The notes: a model not told the origin generated them from the sequence alone. A DNA stretch of 14,055 bases from JAOABV01 sp964473505 (GCA_964473505.1 CAYYPG010000055.1:1-14055), one strand, 5' to 3'; shown: positions 1 to 6,980, counted from the stretch's first letter. Numbers and translations are program-made.

Positions 1-519
1 CATCAATCGTGTATCAATAAAAACAACTTGATGGAACCTTACACAAAGAAAAAAGGTATGCTTAACTATAACAAATTTCTACAAACATTGAGAATATCTC
101 GCATACAGATTAATTTAGCATTTTTGCTGATACTTAATATTTTATCTAATGTTAGTGCTTTTATTTTACTGATAAGCCAGCAGGTCTTCGATTTTTCTAA
201 GCATTTGATTATATCTCTAAGAATCTGCCCAAATAATATAAAAGCGATGATTGTTTTTTATCTTTTAGCCAAAAGGTAGATATTTATCTTTACTCAAAAT
301 CTTCAAATACTTATAAAAAAGTAAATTCAAATCCTAATATGTTCCACATTGAACTCTACAAATCGATTCAAATGCTTAATTTTTCAAGTGCGATGATCGA
401 TATTGTTTTGATTTCAGATGAGATAAATTAATGAGAAAATTTTTGTTTTGCCTTGCAGTTTTGTCTTTTAGTAGCGAGCAACCAGACTTTAAACTTATTT
501 TCCCGTTGCTAATTTCAAT
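1..519. other. Gene-poor AT-rich left flank
   Basis: No convincing gene was found on either strand. A plus-strand reading frame of 83 codons starting with TTG at 28 and a minus-strand frame over roughly 70-260 are both low-complexity (Ile, Leu, Lys, Asn-rich) without an SD site or a recognisable motif. I treat them as chance frames or decayed remains. A 6-bp inverted repeat (AGCAAC at 477-482, GTTGCT at 505-510) lies about 10 nt beyond the aminotransferase stop. It lacks a following T-run, so I do not call it a terminator. Confidence 0.5.
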
Positions 520-562
520 TTACTTTTCAATAAATTTTTTAATCCGGGCAATGGCTTCTTGA
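431..562 (+). pseudogene. Short frame with signal-peptide-like start, possible truncated secreted protein
   Basis: An ATG at 431 opens a 43-codon frame that begins MRKFLFCLAVLSFSS: a basic n-region, a hydrophobic core and small residues, as in a secretion signal. After about 17 residues it runs into the spacer and then antisense into the last codons of the aminotransferase gene, stopping at 560-562. There is no SD site. It may be the 5' scrap of a lost exported-protein gene, or chance in AT-rich DNA. Nothing downstream continues the protein. Confidence 0.2.
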
Positions 563-1743
563 ATATTTTCTATCGAATTGGCATACGAGAAACGGATATA
601 TCCTTTACCGTATTCCCCAAAACAGGTTCCGGCCAAACAAGCAACTCCAGCTTCGGTTAATAATTTATCCGCCAATTCTTTTTGATTGTAACCAGTTTTT
701 TTCACATTAGCAAAAACATAAAAGGCACCTTTAGGTGTTTTACAGGAAATTCCTTTGATTGAGTTTAGCCCTTCGACAATAACATCGCGGCGCTGGTGAA
801 ACTGTTGTCGCATCTTTTCCGGTTCAATTTGAGAATCGGTTAAAGCGGTAATACAAGCCCGTTGAATAAAAGTCGTGGTGCAAGAGTTGATATTTGTCTC
901 AACCCGCGCGAGTTCTTTGGCTAAATCCGGATGCATAATACCATACCCAATACGCCAACCGGTCATCGCATAAGTTTTAGAAAAACCATCAAGAATAATT
1001 GTACGGTCTTTCATACCCGGATATTTTGCAATGGTCTCAAATTTTTCTTCGTAAATTATACGCGAGTAGACTTCATCCGAAAGAATCCAGAGGTTCTCAT
1101 AGGGTTCAAGGATTTTTGCCATTTCTTTAAGATATTCACCATTCATCACACTACCACAAGGATTATGGGGTGAATTAATTATTAGTAAGCGTGTCTTCTT
1201 ATTAAGAATTTTTTTGAGATATTTCAAATCCGGTAAAAAATCGTTCTTCTCTAATAAAGGTAGTGGTATGGGTTTGCCTCCCATAAATTTTATCATTGAT
1301 TCATAGATAGGAAATCCTGGGTTGACATAGATAACTTCGTCGCCATCGTCTACTAATGCCATTATCGCAAATGACATTATCGGTTTTGCTCCCGGAGTTA
1401 CAACTACTTCATCCGGAGTAAAAGTCATTCCCCGTAATTCTCCTGCTTTTTCCGCAATAACTTTTCTTAATTCAGGTAGTCCTTGCGACGGTCCGTAATG
1501 GGTATAACCTTCATCAATCGCTTTTTTCGCGGCTTCTTTGATATTCTGAGGTGTATCAAAATCCGGCTCGCCGATTTCTAAATGGATAATATGTTTACCT
1601 TGGGCTTCAAGTTGTCGGGCTCGAACCAAGACATCAAATGCGGTCTCGGTTCCCATTTGGGTCATCCGATAAGATTCAGGTAGACCACAGGCTAAAGAAC
1701 AGGCTTTAATTTTTTTGATTCTTTTTGCTTTTTTTACTGGCAT
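520..1743 (-). CDS. PLP-dependent class I/II aminotransferase (aspartate aminotransferase-like)
   Basis: This is a cytosolic fold-type I aminotransferase that transfers an amino group from an amino acid (aspartate, alanine or an aromatic acid cannot be told apart here) to a 2-oxo acid through PLP. The 407 residues match the subgroup I-gamma length. Visible landmarks are GEPDFDTP near 58-65, Tyr79-Tyr83 and GPSQGLP, the Asn194 motif NPCG, Asp223/Tyr226 in SDEVYSR, the Schiff-base Lys256 in SKTYAMTGWR, Arg264, and Arg384 in YIRFSYA, which binds the substrate carboxylate. The usual NPTG reads NPCG here. The first roughly 26 residues are a Lys-rich leader, and relatives often begin near Met27/Met30. 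The upstream ATG is preferred because AAGGAGAT lies just before it (1747-1754), whereas the internal Met codons have no SD site. The gene stands alone, with its own promoter and an upstream terminator. Confidence 0.93.
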   Translation of the reverse strand: MPVKKAKRIKKIKACSLACGLPESYRMTQMGTETAFDVLVRARQLEAQGKHIIHLEIGEPDFDTPQNIKEAAKKAIDEGYTHYGPSQGLPELRKVIAEKAGELRGMTFTPDEVVVTPGAKPIMSFAIMALVDDGDEVIYVNPGFPIYESMIKFMGGKPIPLPLLEKNDFLPDLKYLKKILNKKTRLLIINSPHNPCGSVMNGEYLKEMAKILEPYENLWILSDEVYSRIIYEEKFETIAKYPGMKDRTIILDGFSKTYAMTGWRIGYGIMHPDLAKELARVETNINSCTTTFIQRACITALTDSQIEPEKMRQQFHQRRDVIVEGLNSIKGISCKTPKGAFYVFANVKKTGYNQKELADKLLTEAGVACLAGTCFGEYGKGYIRFSYANSIENIQEAIARIKKFIEK

Positions 1744-1770
1744 TTAATCTCCTTTTAACTTAATAATTAA

Positions 1771-1800
1771 ATTATAAAATCAATTAATATTAATTTTGAA
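1771..1800 (-). promoter_or_regulatory. Putative promoter of the aminotransferase gene
   Basis: Read on the minus strand, a perfect TATAAT (1771-1776) is preceded after 18 nt by TTCAAA (1795-1800), a four-of-six match to the -35 consensus. A start near 1764 would give a leader of about 20 nt containing the SD AAGGAGAT. The stretch is very AT-rich, so chance matches are possible. Confidence 0.4.
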
Positions 1801-1808
1801 GACACAAA

Positions 1809-1840
1809 AAGATGAAACATTAAAAGTCTTGTCTCATCTT
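1809..1840 (-). terminator. Putative intrinsic terminator upstream of the aminotransferase promoter
   Basis: On the minus strand AAGATGA pairs with TCATCTT (1834-1840 with 1809-1815). One mismatch and two further pairs (AC/GT) extend the stem. A run of five T follows (A-run at 1806-1810 on the plus strand). It would stop read-through from the transketolase side just before the aminotransferase promoter. The stem is AT-rich. Confidence 0.45.
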
Positions 1841-2229
1841 GAAGATATATTTTTATCTTTTTCGTTGATGTTGGTCTTTTATGTTTTTCGCAATAAAATT
1901 ATTCGTCTTGGGTTTTTATATTAAGTTTTTTGCTTTTTATTTTTCATAGTAGCATCACGGTAATCATGTGCACCAAGCAAACCACTAATGACACGCGGTA
2001 TTCTTTGTGTTGCTAAGACAAAAATTTCCACAGTCCTCGTTTTATTGGGCGTCAAGACAATTTACTATCGCATGCTTGAAAGATGTCTGCAGACCGAAGA
2101 ATTTCCCTAAATCCTCGTTTTTTTAAAGAGTTAAACAAAAATCGCCTTTTTGTTAATTGGAATTCGATTTTGTCTCTCACATCCACTGATTTGATTAGTC
2201 AACGAAGTCTGAAAAATGCTCAGTGGACT
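1841..2229. other. Intergenic stretch without a recognisable gene
   Basis: A 65-codon plus-strand frame at 2083-2280 has no SD site, no homology signal and unlikely composition, and is taken as chance. A short imperfect direct repeat is present: TTTCC, a few bases, then TCCTCGTTTT, at about 2024-2044 and 2102-2121. Nothing else is apparent. Confidence 0.5.
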
Positions 2230-2249
2230 AAAAAGCGCGAAATTCGCTT
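2230..2249 (-). terminator. Possible weak terminator after transketolase
   Basis: On the minus strand, about 45 nt after the stop, AAGCG pairs with CGCTT (arms 2245-2249 and 2233-2237, 7-nt loop). The pairing runs into TTTTT (A-run 2230-2234). The stem has only 5 bp, so the call is tentative, but it is placed correctly for the talC-tkt operon. Confidence 0.35.
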
Positions 2250-2294
2250 GTGTAATCGGGGTACCTTGAGCAAACATTGACTTTGATGAATTCG

Positions 2295-4316
2295 TTATTT
2301 GTTTTTCTTAACAAAATCATAAACTTCTTTAGCTTTTTGAGCGATATGTTCACCTGAGACTTCAAATTCCCACATAAGTTCCCATGGTTGTCCGGATTCG
2401 CCGAATCGGTCTTTGACGCCGACCATTCCCATGAGAATCTTTTTACCATAAAGTTCTTTTGCCTGAGTGATTATTGCCGCAATCCGATTGCCCAAACCAC
2501 CAATTTGATGTTCTTCCGCAGTAATAATCACATCCGTATCTAATGCACATTTAATGATGGTTTTTTCATCTAACGGTTTTAGGGTATGCATATTAACAAC
2601 TCGGGTTTCAAGGCCAAAATCGTTTTTCAAAATCCATGCTGCCCGCATTGCTTCTGGCACCATTGGACCACAGGCAATGATTGTTAGGTCTTCATTTTCG
2701 GATTTATAGTCAGTGGCTAAATAGACATCAAAAGCATCGATAAAGTTCTCTTTTTCTTTACGAAAACGATAGATATTGGCAACACCCCAAACATATGGTG
2801 TCTTTTCCGTAGTTACAATTGGAGTGGCTTCGCGCGCAAAACGAATATATTTGGGTCCTTTAATGTTGAAAAGCATATATTCGGTTGCCCGTTTTGTTTC
2901 TAAAACATCACAGGGCACAGATACATGCATATTAGGTAAGCCACAGATTTGGAACAAATCTTCTAAAGTTTGATGAGTAGCACCATCCGGTCCAACTGAA
3001 ACTCCGCCGTGAGCACCGGCAATAAACACATTGAAATTTCCATAACAGACTGTGGTTCGTAATTGGTCAAGATTTCTACCCGCAGCAAATACACCATAAG
3101 TTCCAAAAACGGGTAATTTGCCTTCTTTAGCCAAACCTGCGGCTAAAGCGGTTGCAGATTGTTCGGCAATGCCTGCAGATATCCAGCGGTTTTTGCGTTC
3201 TGGGTGTTTTTCGTAGAAATAACTAATAGTAATCGAACTCGAAATATCAGCACCAATACAAACAACTCTTGGATCATCGCCACAAGCTTCTAAGGCTTTA
3301 CCAAACCCAAACCGGGTAGGTTCCATTTGAACTTTCATTATCGGTTGACGATTCCAAAAATAATCTCGACTAAACTTAGGAATTTTCTGAGATAACTTAG
3401 CATCAACTTCTTTTTGATAATCTTCCGCACGCTTTAGCAAAGCAGAAACATTCAATTTCTCATAAAGTCCTAATTCGATAATTGCTTTTTTCATCTCTTC
3501 AATACTTGGTGCCTTACCATGCCAGCCCGCAACATTCTCCATAAAACTGACGCCTTTACCTTTGATGGTATGGGCAATAATCACCGTCGGTTTGCCTTTT
3601 ATCGTCTTAGCCTCCTCAAATGCGGAAACAATCTGTTCCATATTATGCCCATCAATTTCAATTACATGCCATTTGAAGGCTTCGTATTTTTCTCTTAGCG
3701 GATCAATATCTTGCACATCTTTTACCCAGCCATCGATTTGTAAACGGTTTTTGTCGACGATAGCACAAAGATTATCTAACTTCCAGTTACCGGCTTCCAT
3801 TATCGCTTCCCAGATTTGACCTTCTTGCAATTCACCATCACCGTTGAGCACATAAACCCGATAATCTTTATTATCTAATTTGGCTGCCATTGCAATACCG
3901 ACACCGATTGAAAGACCTTGTCCTAAAGAACCAGTTGAGGCCTCGACGCCGGGTAGTTTTAACCAGTGCGGATGCCCTTGATACGGCGAATAAAGTTTCC
4001 GCAACCGCACAACATCCTCAATATCAAAATACCCGGCAGCACCTAATCCCAAATAGAGACTGGGTGCTTTATGACCCGTTGACCAAATAATGCGGTCTCG
4101 GTCTTCCCAAAAGGGATTTTTCGGGTCATGTCGAGCAACTTTTAGATATAAGGCTGCGGTTATATCCATAATTGACATTGTACCTCCAGCATGGCCAGAA
4201 CCAGCTGCAGCCAATGCTACCATGTTATAACCGCGCATTAAATGGGCTTTTTCCTTTAATTCTTCAATTGAATAATCTTTTATAATTTTACCTGTTTGGG
4301 AATCAACCAATGGCAT
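2295..4316 (-). CDS. Transketolase, single-chain, built like fused split-type halves
   Basis: Transketolase moves a two-carbon ketol unit between sugar phosphates (xylulose-5-P with ribose-5-P or erythrose-4-P) in the cytosol, using thiamine diphosphate and a divalent metal. The 673 residues cover the whole enzyme. The N-terminal PP domain has His42 in GSGHAGG, His82, the ThDP motif from GDG (159-161) to Asn190, and His266 in GWHGK. The Pyr domain begins near 330 with Glu385 in the IAEQ motif (activating glutamate) and a GGVSVGPDGATHQ loop near 437-449. A C-terminal domain starts near 540. The GVEASTGSLGQGLS and GDGELQEGQ wording resembles the N-subunit of split archaeal/bacterial transketolases, here joined to a C-half by a linker near 290-330. 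The start is supported by AGGAGG at 4321-4326. It lies 23 bp behind talC, so the two form one transcription unit. Confidence 0.95.
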   Translation of the reverse strand: MPLVDSQTGKIIKDYSIEELKEKAHLMRGYNMVALAAAGSGHAGGTMSIMDITAALYLKVARHDPKNPFWEDRDRIIWSTGHKAPSLYLGLGAAGYFDIEDVVRLRKLYSPYQGHPHWLKLPGVEASTGSLGQGLSIGVGIAMAAKLDNKDYRVYVLNGDGELQEGQIWEAIMEAGNWKLDNLCAIVDKNRLQIDGWVKDVQDIDPLREKYEAFKWHVIEIDGHNMEQIVSAFEEAKTIKGKPTVIIAHTIKGKGVSFMENVAGWHGKAPSIEEMKKAIIELGLYEKLNVSALLKRAEDYQKEVDAKLSQKIPKFSRDYFWNRQPIMKVQMEPTRFGFGKALEACGDDPRVVCIGADISSSITISYFYEKHPERKNRWISAGIAEQSATALAAGLAKEGKLPVFGTYGVFAAGRNLDQLRTTVCYGNFNVFIAGAHGGVSVGPDGATHQTLEDLFQICGLPNMHVSVPCDVLETKRATEYMLFNIKGPKYIRFAREATPIVTTEKTPYVWGVANIYRFRKEKENFIDAFDVYLATDYKSENEDLTIIACGPMVPEAMRAAWILKNDFGLETRVVNMHTLKPLDEKTIIKCALDTDVIITAEEHQIGGLGNRIAAIITQAKELYGKKILMGMVGVKDRFGESGQPWELMWEFEVSGEHIAQKAKEVYDFVKKNK

Positions 4317-4339
4317 TAATCCTCCTGAAAATTAAGTTT

Positions 4340-4990
4340 TCATTTTTTAGGAATCTTCTGATAATCTTCAAAGAACTTTTTAATGCCGATATCCGTAAGC
4401 GGATGTCCCACCATCTGTTTTAAAACCGCAAAAGGCACAGTCGCAATATGAGCTCCCATTCGGCTGGCTTCCACAACATGCAAGGGATTTCTTATGCTGG
4501 CAACAATAATTTCGGTCTCGAATCCATAATTATTATAAATCTGTACAATATCACCAACAATTTCCATTCCGAAATGAGAAATATCATCTAATCTACCCAC
4601 AAACGGACTGATAAAAGTCGCTCCGGCTTTTGCCGCTAAAATGGCTTGATTCGGACTAAAAACCAATGTGACATTGGTCTTAATATTTTTCGACTTAAGG
4701 ATTTTTACTGCTTTTAGCCCTTCGATGCCCATCGGTATCTTAATCGTAATGTTCTTGGGATTAATCTTTGCCCAGTCTTCGGCTTCTTTTACCATTCCCG
4801 CTGCATCGGTACTGACGACTTCAACCGAGATCGGACCATCAACAATCTGACAGATTTCCGTTACGCATTCTCTAATCTCTCGACCTGTTTTGGCAACTAA
4901 AGTTGGGTTGGTGGTAACACCATCTAAGATGCCCCAACTGGCAACTTCGCTGATTTCTTTAACATCTGCAGAATCAATAAAAATTTTCAT
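4340..4990 (-). CDS. Transaldolase, small TalC/MipB type
   Basis: Transaldolase transfers dihydroxyacetone from sedoheptulose-7-P to glyceraldehyde-3-P, linking with transketolase in the non-oxidative pentose phosphate pathway. The 216 residues fit the compact single-barrel TalC family. Visible are Asp6 (FIDSAD), Asn28 in GVTTNPT, Lys84 in ITIKIP (Schiff-base lysine) and Thr108. This fold is shared with fructose-6-phosphate aldolase (FSA). FSA carries Gln59 and Tyr131 where transaldolases have Glu and Phe, and here the positions read Glu57 (SVEVVS) and Phe130 (SPFVGR), favouring transaldolase. I start at the ATG at 4990, not at the in-frame TTG seven codons upstream. GGAGG (4997-5001) sits 6 nt before this ATG and would lie inside the longer version. 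It is the first gene of the talC-tkt operon. Confidence 0.93.
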   Translation of the reverse strand: MKIFIDSADVKEISEVASWGILDGVTTNPTLVAKTGREIRECVTEICQIVDGPISVEVVSTDAAGMVKEAEDWAKINPKNITIKIPMGIEGLKAVKILKSKNIKTNVTLVFSPNQAILAAKAGATFISPFVGRLDDISHFGMEIVGDIVQIYNNYGFETEIIVASIRNPLHVVEASRMGAHIATVPFAVLKQMVGHPLTDIGIKKFFEDYQKIPKK

Positions 4991-5016
4991 GGCCTTCCTC
5001 CGAAAAGACAAATAAA

Positions 5017-5124
5017 ATGTTAATTATTGATAGTTATTGGCAAACTGAACTTGATGCGGTTAAAAAAGAACATCCCGACAAAGGTTATGTCGAGGCGATT
5101 TTTCTTCTTTACCATTCAGGGTAA
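5017..5124 (+). CDS. Possible 35-residue small protein divergent from talC
   Basis: An ATG 26 nt from the talC start opens a 35-codon frame (MLIIDSYWQTELDAVKKE, ending LLYHSG). Its composition, with many acidic and basic residues and codons such as GAA, GAT, AAA and GTC, looks more gene-like than the surrounding AT-rich spacer. There is no SD site and I recognise no family. It could be a small protein, the 5' fragment of a disrupted gene, or chance. Confidence 0.22.
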   Translation: MLIIDSYWQTELDAVKKEHPDKGYVEAIFLLYHSG

Positions 5125-5169
5125 TTTTACTAAAAAAAATCACCTTGTCAATGTTAATTATCAAGTGTT

Positions 5170-5215
5170 GTGAAAAAGTCAATGTGCCACGAAGTAAATC
5201 AATCCATGTTATTTT
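5170..5215 (+). repeat. Degenerate dispersed repeat, copy A
   Basis: The segment starting TGAAAAAGTCAATGTGCC aligns with 14010-14055, which starts TGAAAAAGTCAAAGTGCC. In the first 23 bases only two differ, a 2-bp indel follows, and the block resumes with ATCAA and ATGTTAT shared. Both copies lie in non-coding DNA in the same orientation. The second copy is cut by the window end, so the full unit length is unknown. Confidence 0.5.
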
Positions 5216-5269
5216 ATATCCTCAAAGTTTATCATCACTACCATTCCTTCTTGTCGGGATATAAACTTT
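5216..5269. repeat. AT-rich stem-loop with a crossing second pairing
   Basis: AAAGTTTAT (5224-5232) is the exact reverse complement of ATAAACTTT (5261-5269), giving a 9-bp stem with a 28-nt loop. ATATCC (5216-5221) also matches GGATAT (5257-5262). The two pairings cross, so they are alternatives or a pseudoknot. It directly abuts repeat copy A. Function is unknown. Confidence 0.35.
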
Positions 5270-5531
5270 TTCTGCCCTCCGATAATATGGCACCAGACAA
5301 GATTCTCGGTATTCATTATCTTCCAATTCATTGCAATGAAAAGTTATATCTTTTGTCAAAACTTTTAAATTGGTTTTGTATAAGTCATTGGTAAACAATA
5401 ATACTTTTTTAAAATTTCCTTTATCAAAATCCCTACAAAGTCAATATTGATTTAAAAGGTATAAATTGCAGAAACATAAATTTTTGTTTTTTTACAGCCT
5501 CGTCGGCTTTTGAGCATTTTCAGGGTTTTCT

Positions 5532-5540
5532 TATCAGATA
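5532..5540. repeat. Target-site duplication, left copy
   Basis: TATCAGATA directly precedes the left terminal repeat of the 176-bp element and recurs exactly at 5717-5725 on the other side. A 9-bp direct repeat is the duplication size typical of IS256-like (Mutator-type) transposition. The sequence is nearly palindromic, so part of it could be read as an extension of the inverted repeat. The direct match is 9/9 and the inverted match 8/9. Confidence 0.7.
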
Positions 5541-5581
5541 GGTAGCGTCAAGATTTTTGTGTAAATTGGTTTTTCCTTCAT
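5534..5581 (-). pseudogene. Relic transposase start inside the miniature element
   Basis: On the minus strand AAGGAGAG (5588-5595) stands 7 nt before an ATG at 5581. The frame runs 15 codons (MKEKPIYTKILTLPI) through the terminal repeat and stops in the target duplication. A strong SD and start leading straight into the repeat is best explained as the surviving first few codons of a deleted transposase. The peptide itself is not recognisable. Confidence 0.4.
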
Positions 5582-5716
5582 TGTATGCTCTCCTTACTTC
5601 TTAATTTATTTTATATTTTATTTTTTATATAAACGTGAAGAGATGCTACCTTTTTTCTTTTCTTCAATATATTTGATACAACTATACTGAACTTACACAA
5701 AATATTATACACTACC
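5541..5716. mobile_element. Miniature inverted-repeat element, IS256-like
   Basis: The 176-bp element begins GGTAGCGTCAAGATTTTTG and ends, read inward on the other strand, GGTAGTGTATAATATTTTG. The terminal repeats (5541-5567 and 5690-5716) align without gaps at about 20 of 27 positions and share TTTTGTGTAA. An exact 9-bp duplication flanks it. It has no transposase, so movement would need one supplied elsewhere. Read on the minus strand, the interior looks like a transposon 5' region: terminal repeat, AT-rich leader, SD site, ATG, then immediately the other terminal repeat. This suggests loss of the whole transposase body. An internal GATGCTACC (5642-5650) matches the outer end at 8 of 9 bases and may be a subterminal binding site. 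The family assignment rests on repeat style and duplication length and is inference. Confidence 0.7.
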
Positions 5717-5725
5717 TATCAGATA
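5717..5725. repeat. Target-site duplication, right copy
   Basis: TATCAGATA immediately follows the CTACC end of the 176-bp element and is identical to 5532-5540 in the same orientation. Confidence 0.7.
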
Positions 5726-5812
5726 CTGATTGTTAGTTTTCTAAAGCAAACTTCAAAATTTTTCAAAGATAAGAAGAGTTACAACATTATTAAAAACAAA
5801 ATTATCCAACAA

Positions 5813-6691
5813 TTAATTTTCACCGATCCTTTTACCCAAACTCGCGATTGCGAGATAAATACCAATACCAATTATTATTCCTCCAATGATTTCTTTAACC
5901 GTTGGTGGTTGTTTTAAAATTAACCAGGATAATATCGATGCGCCGATTGGTTCGCCTAATATCACCATAGCGACAACTGAGGCTGATAAGTATCTTAACG
6001 CCCAATTGAAACTGCTATGACCAATTAATTGTGGGCCAATACCCAACAAGACGATAAATAGATAAGATTGAAAACTATATCCGCTGAACTTATGACCGGT
6101 AATAAAAACAAGTGCAGTTAATATTATGCCGGCAGTAGTATACATTATATAGATATAAGGAAGTAAGGAGATATTGGGCCGAACTTTTCTACCAACTAAG
6201 AGATAACTATCAGTACAAACTGCACCAGCTAAGGCTAATAAATTGCCTTTAGTTATCGTCAAAGAACTCATACCTTGACTGGCAATAATAATTGTACCGG
6301 CCAAACCTAAGACAATCGCCACGATAAGCGTTAAGGAAACTTTTTCCTTAAGTAAGAACGATGATAAAATTGCAACAAAGATTGGGTCTGTCGGTACCAG
6401 GACGACCGAACTGGGCACTGAAGTGTGATTTAACGATTCAATCCACATGGCAAAGTGCACCGCCAAAAAAAATCCGGCTAAAACTATTAATTGCCACTGG
6501 GTCTTCTTTATCTCATCTTTAAGCAACGGAAATCGAACCCAAAATAGTGGTTGTAAAATTAGGGCTGCAATCACAAGTCGTCCTGAAGCAATCACAATGC
6601 TCGGCGCATTGATGAGCTTAATCAAAATCGAAGCAAAGGAAAGCGTAATTAAGCCGACAAAAATATATAGTCCAATTTTAAATTGAGACAT
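5813..6691 (-). CDS. EamA-family drug/metabolite transporter (DMT superfamily)
   Basis: This is an inner-membrane protein, probably exporting amino acids or other small metabolites; the substrate cannot be inferred. It has 292 residues with about ten hydrophobic helices in two tandem EamA repeats. The first repeat ends with the DPIFVAILSSFLLKEKVS and GTIIIA helices. The second ends with the matching GEPIGASILSWLILKQ segment and a Gly-rich last helix before a short basic tail (GKRIGEN). I choose the ATG at 6691 rather than the in-frame GTG at 6709, because the GTG lies inside the spacer of a near-consensus promoter whose -10 ends 6 nt before the ATG. There is no SD site before either start, so the mRNA is predicted to be leaderless. 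It appears monocistronic, with the miniature element about 90 bp past its stop. Confidence 0.88.
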   Translation of the reverse strand: MSQFKIGLYIFVGLITLSFASILIKLINAPSIVIASGRLVIAALILQPLFWVRFPLLKDEIKKTQWQLIVLAGFFLAVHFAMWIESLNHTSVPSSVVLVPTDPIFVAILSSFLLKEKVSLTLIVAIVLGLAGTIIIASQGMSSLTITKGNLLALAGAVCTDSYLLVGRKVRPNISLLPYIYIMYTTAGIILTALVFITGHKFSGYSFQSYLFIVLLGIGPQLIGHSSFNWALRYLSASVVAMVILGEPIGASILSWLILKQPPTVKEIIGGIIIGIGIYLAIASLGKRIGEN

Positions 6692-6697
6692 TTTCTG

Positions 6698-6726
6698 ATT
6701 ATATTTCACCCAGCACGGAAAATCAA
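6698..6726 (-). promoter_or_regulatory. Promoter of the EamA gene (leaderless type)
   Basis: On the minus strand TTGATT (6721-6726), a 17-nt spacer and a perfect TATAAT (6698-6703) are followed after 6 nt by the ATG at 6691. Transcription would start at or within a base or two of the start codon, which agrees with the lack of an SD site and decides the start. Confidence 0.65.
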
Positions 6727-6911
6727 GGAAAAAACTCCGTTAAAAGTCTGACTGATGAACATGTACAGCAACCACCAAGCAATAATATTTGCGGGATACA
6801 GGATATTAGATAGTACTATAAATAAAATAATATTACTTTATATTACTATAACATTTTGGATGACCAACAATTAGCAACACTAACCACGAGCCATTCACAA
6901 TATTTTCAATA

Positions 6912-6934
6912 TGACGGTTTAAGAAATTCCGTCA
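6912..6934. promoter_or_regulatory. Inverted repeat upstream of the DUF523 promoter, possible operator
   Basis: TGACGG (6912-6917) and CCGTCA (6929-6934) form a perfect 6-bp inverted repeat with an 11-nt centre that itself contains TTT and AAA flanking AAG. It ends 9 nt before the -35 box of the downstream gene, a usual position for an activator site. The binding protein is unknown. Confidence 0.35.
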
Positions 6935-6943
6935 ATTTTACTA

Positions 6944-6973
6944 TTGACTGTAGACAAATTATTTAGTTATATT
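6944..6973 (+). promoter_or_regulatory. Promoter of the DUF523-DUF1722 gene (leaderless type)
   Basis: TTGACT (6944-6949), an 18-nt spacer and TATATT (6968-6973) precede the ATG at 6981 by 7 nt. The expected transcription start falls on the start codon, and no SD site is present. Confidence 0.6.
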
Positions 6974-6980
6974 TATTGTA

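Larger units (their letters stand above)
4991..5531. other. Gene-poor stretch upstream of talC
   Basis: It contains a short divergent frame (5017-5124), a degenerate intergenic repeat (from 5170) and an AT-rich stem-loop (5216-5269), each listed separately. A plus-strand frame of 74 codons from GTG at 5170 overlaps the repeat and lacks an SD site, so I regard it as non-coding. No clear promoter for talC could be picked out. TTGCCA at about 5036-5041 on the minus strand has no convincing -10 partner. Confidence 0.5.

Noticed and set aside
70..265. Minus-strand open stretch reminiscent of a decayed helix-turn-helix or transposase fragment
   Set aside because: No start codon in place, only vague pattern resemblance, and no supporting repeat or domain.
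28..279. 83-codon plus-strand frame starting with TTG
   Set aside because: No SD site, composition follows AT-rich DNA, and no recognisable motif.
477..510. AGCAAC/GTTGCT as a terminator for the aminotransferase gene
   Set aside because: 22-nt loop, short stem and no T-tract.
2083..2280. 65-codon plus-strand frame between the aminotransferase and transketolase genes
   Set aside because: No SD site or family resemblance; it overlaps a putative terminator for the opposite strand.
5170..5394. 74-codon plus-strand frame
   Set aside because: Starts inside the dispersed repeat. The other repeat copy has an indel that breaks the frame, so it is not protein-coding.
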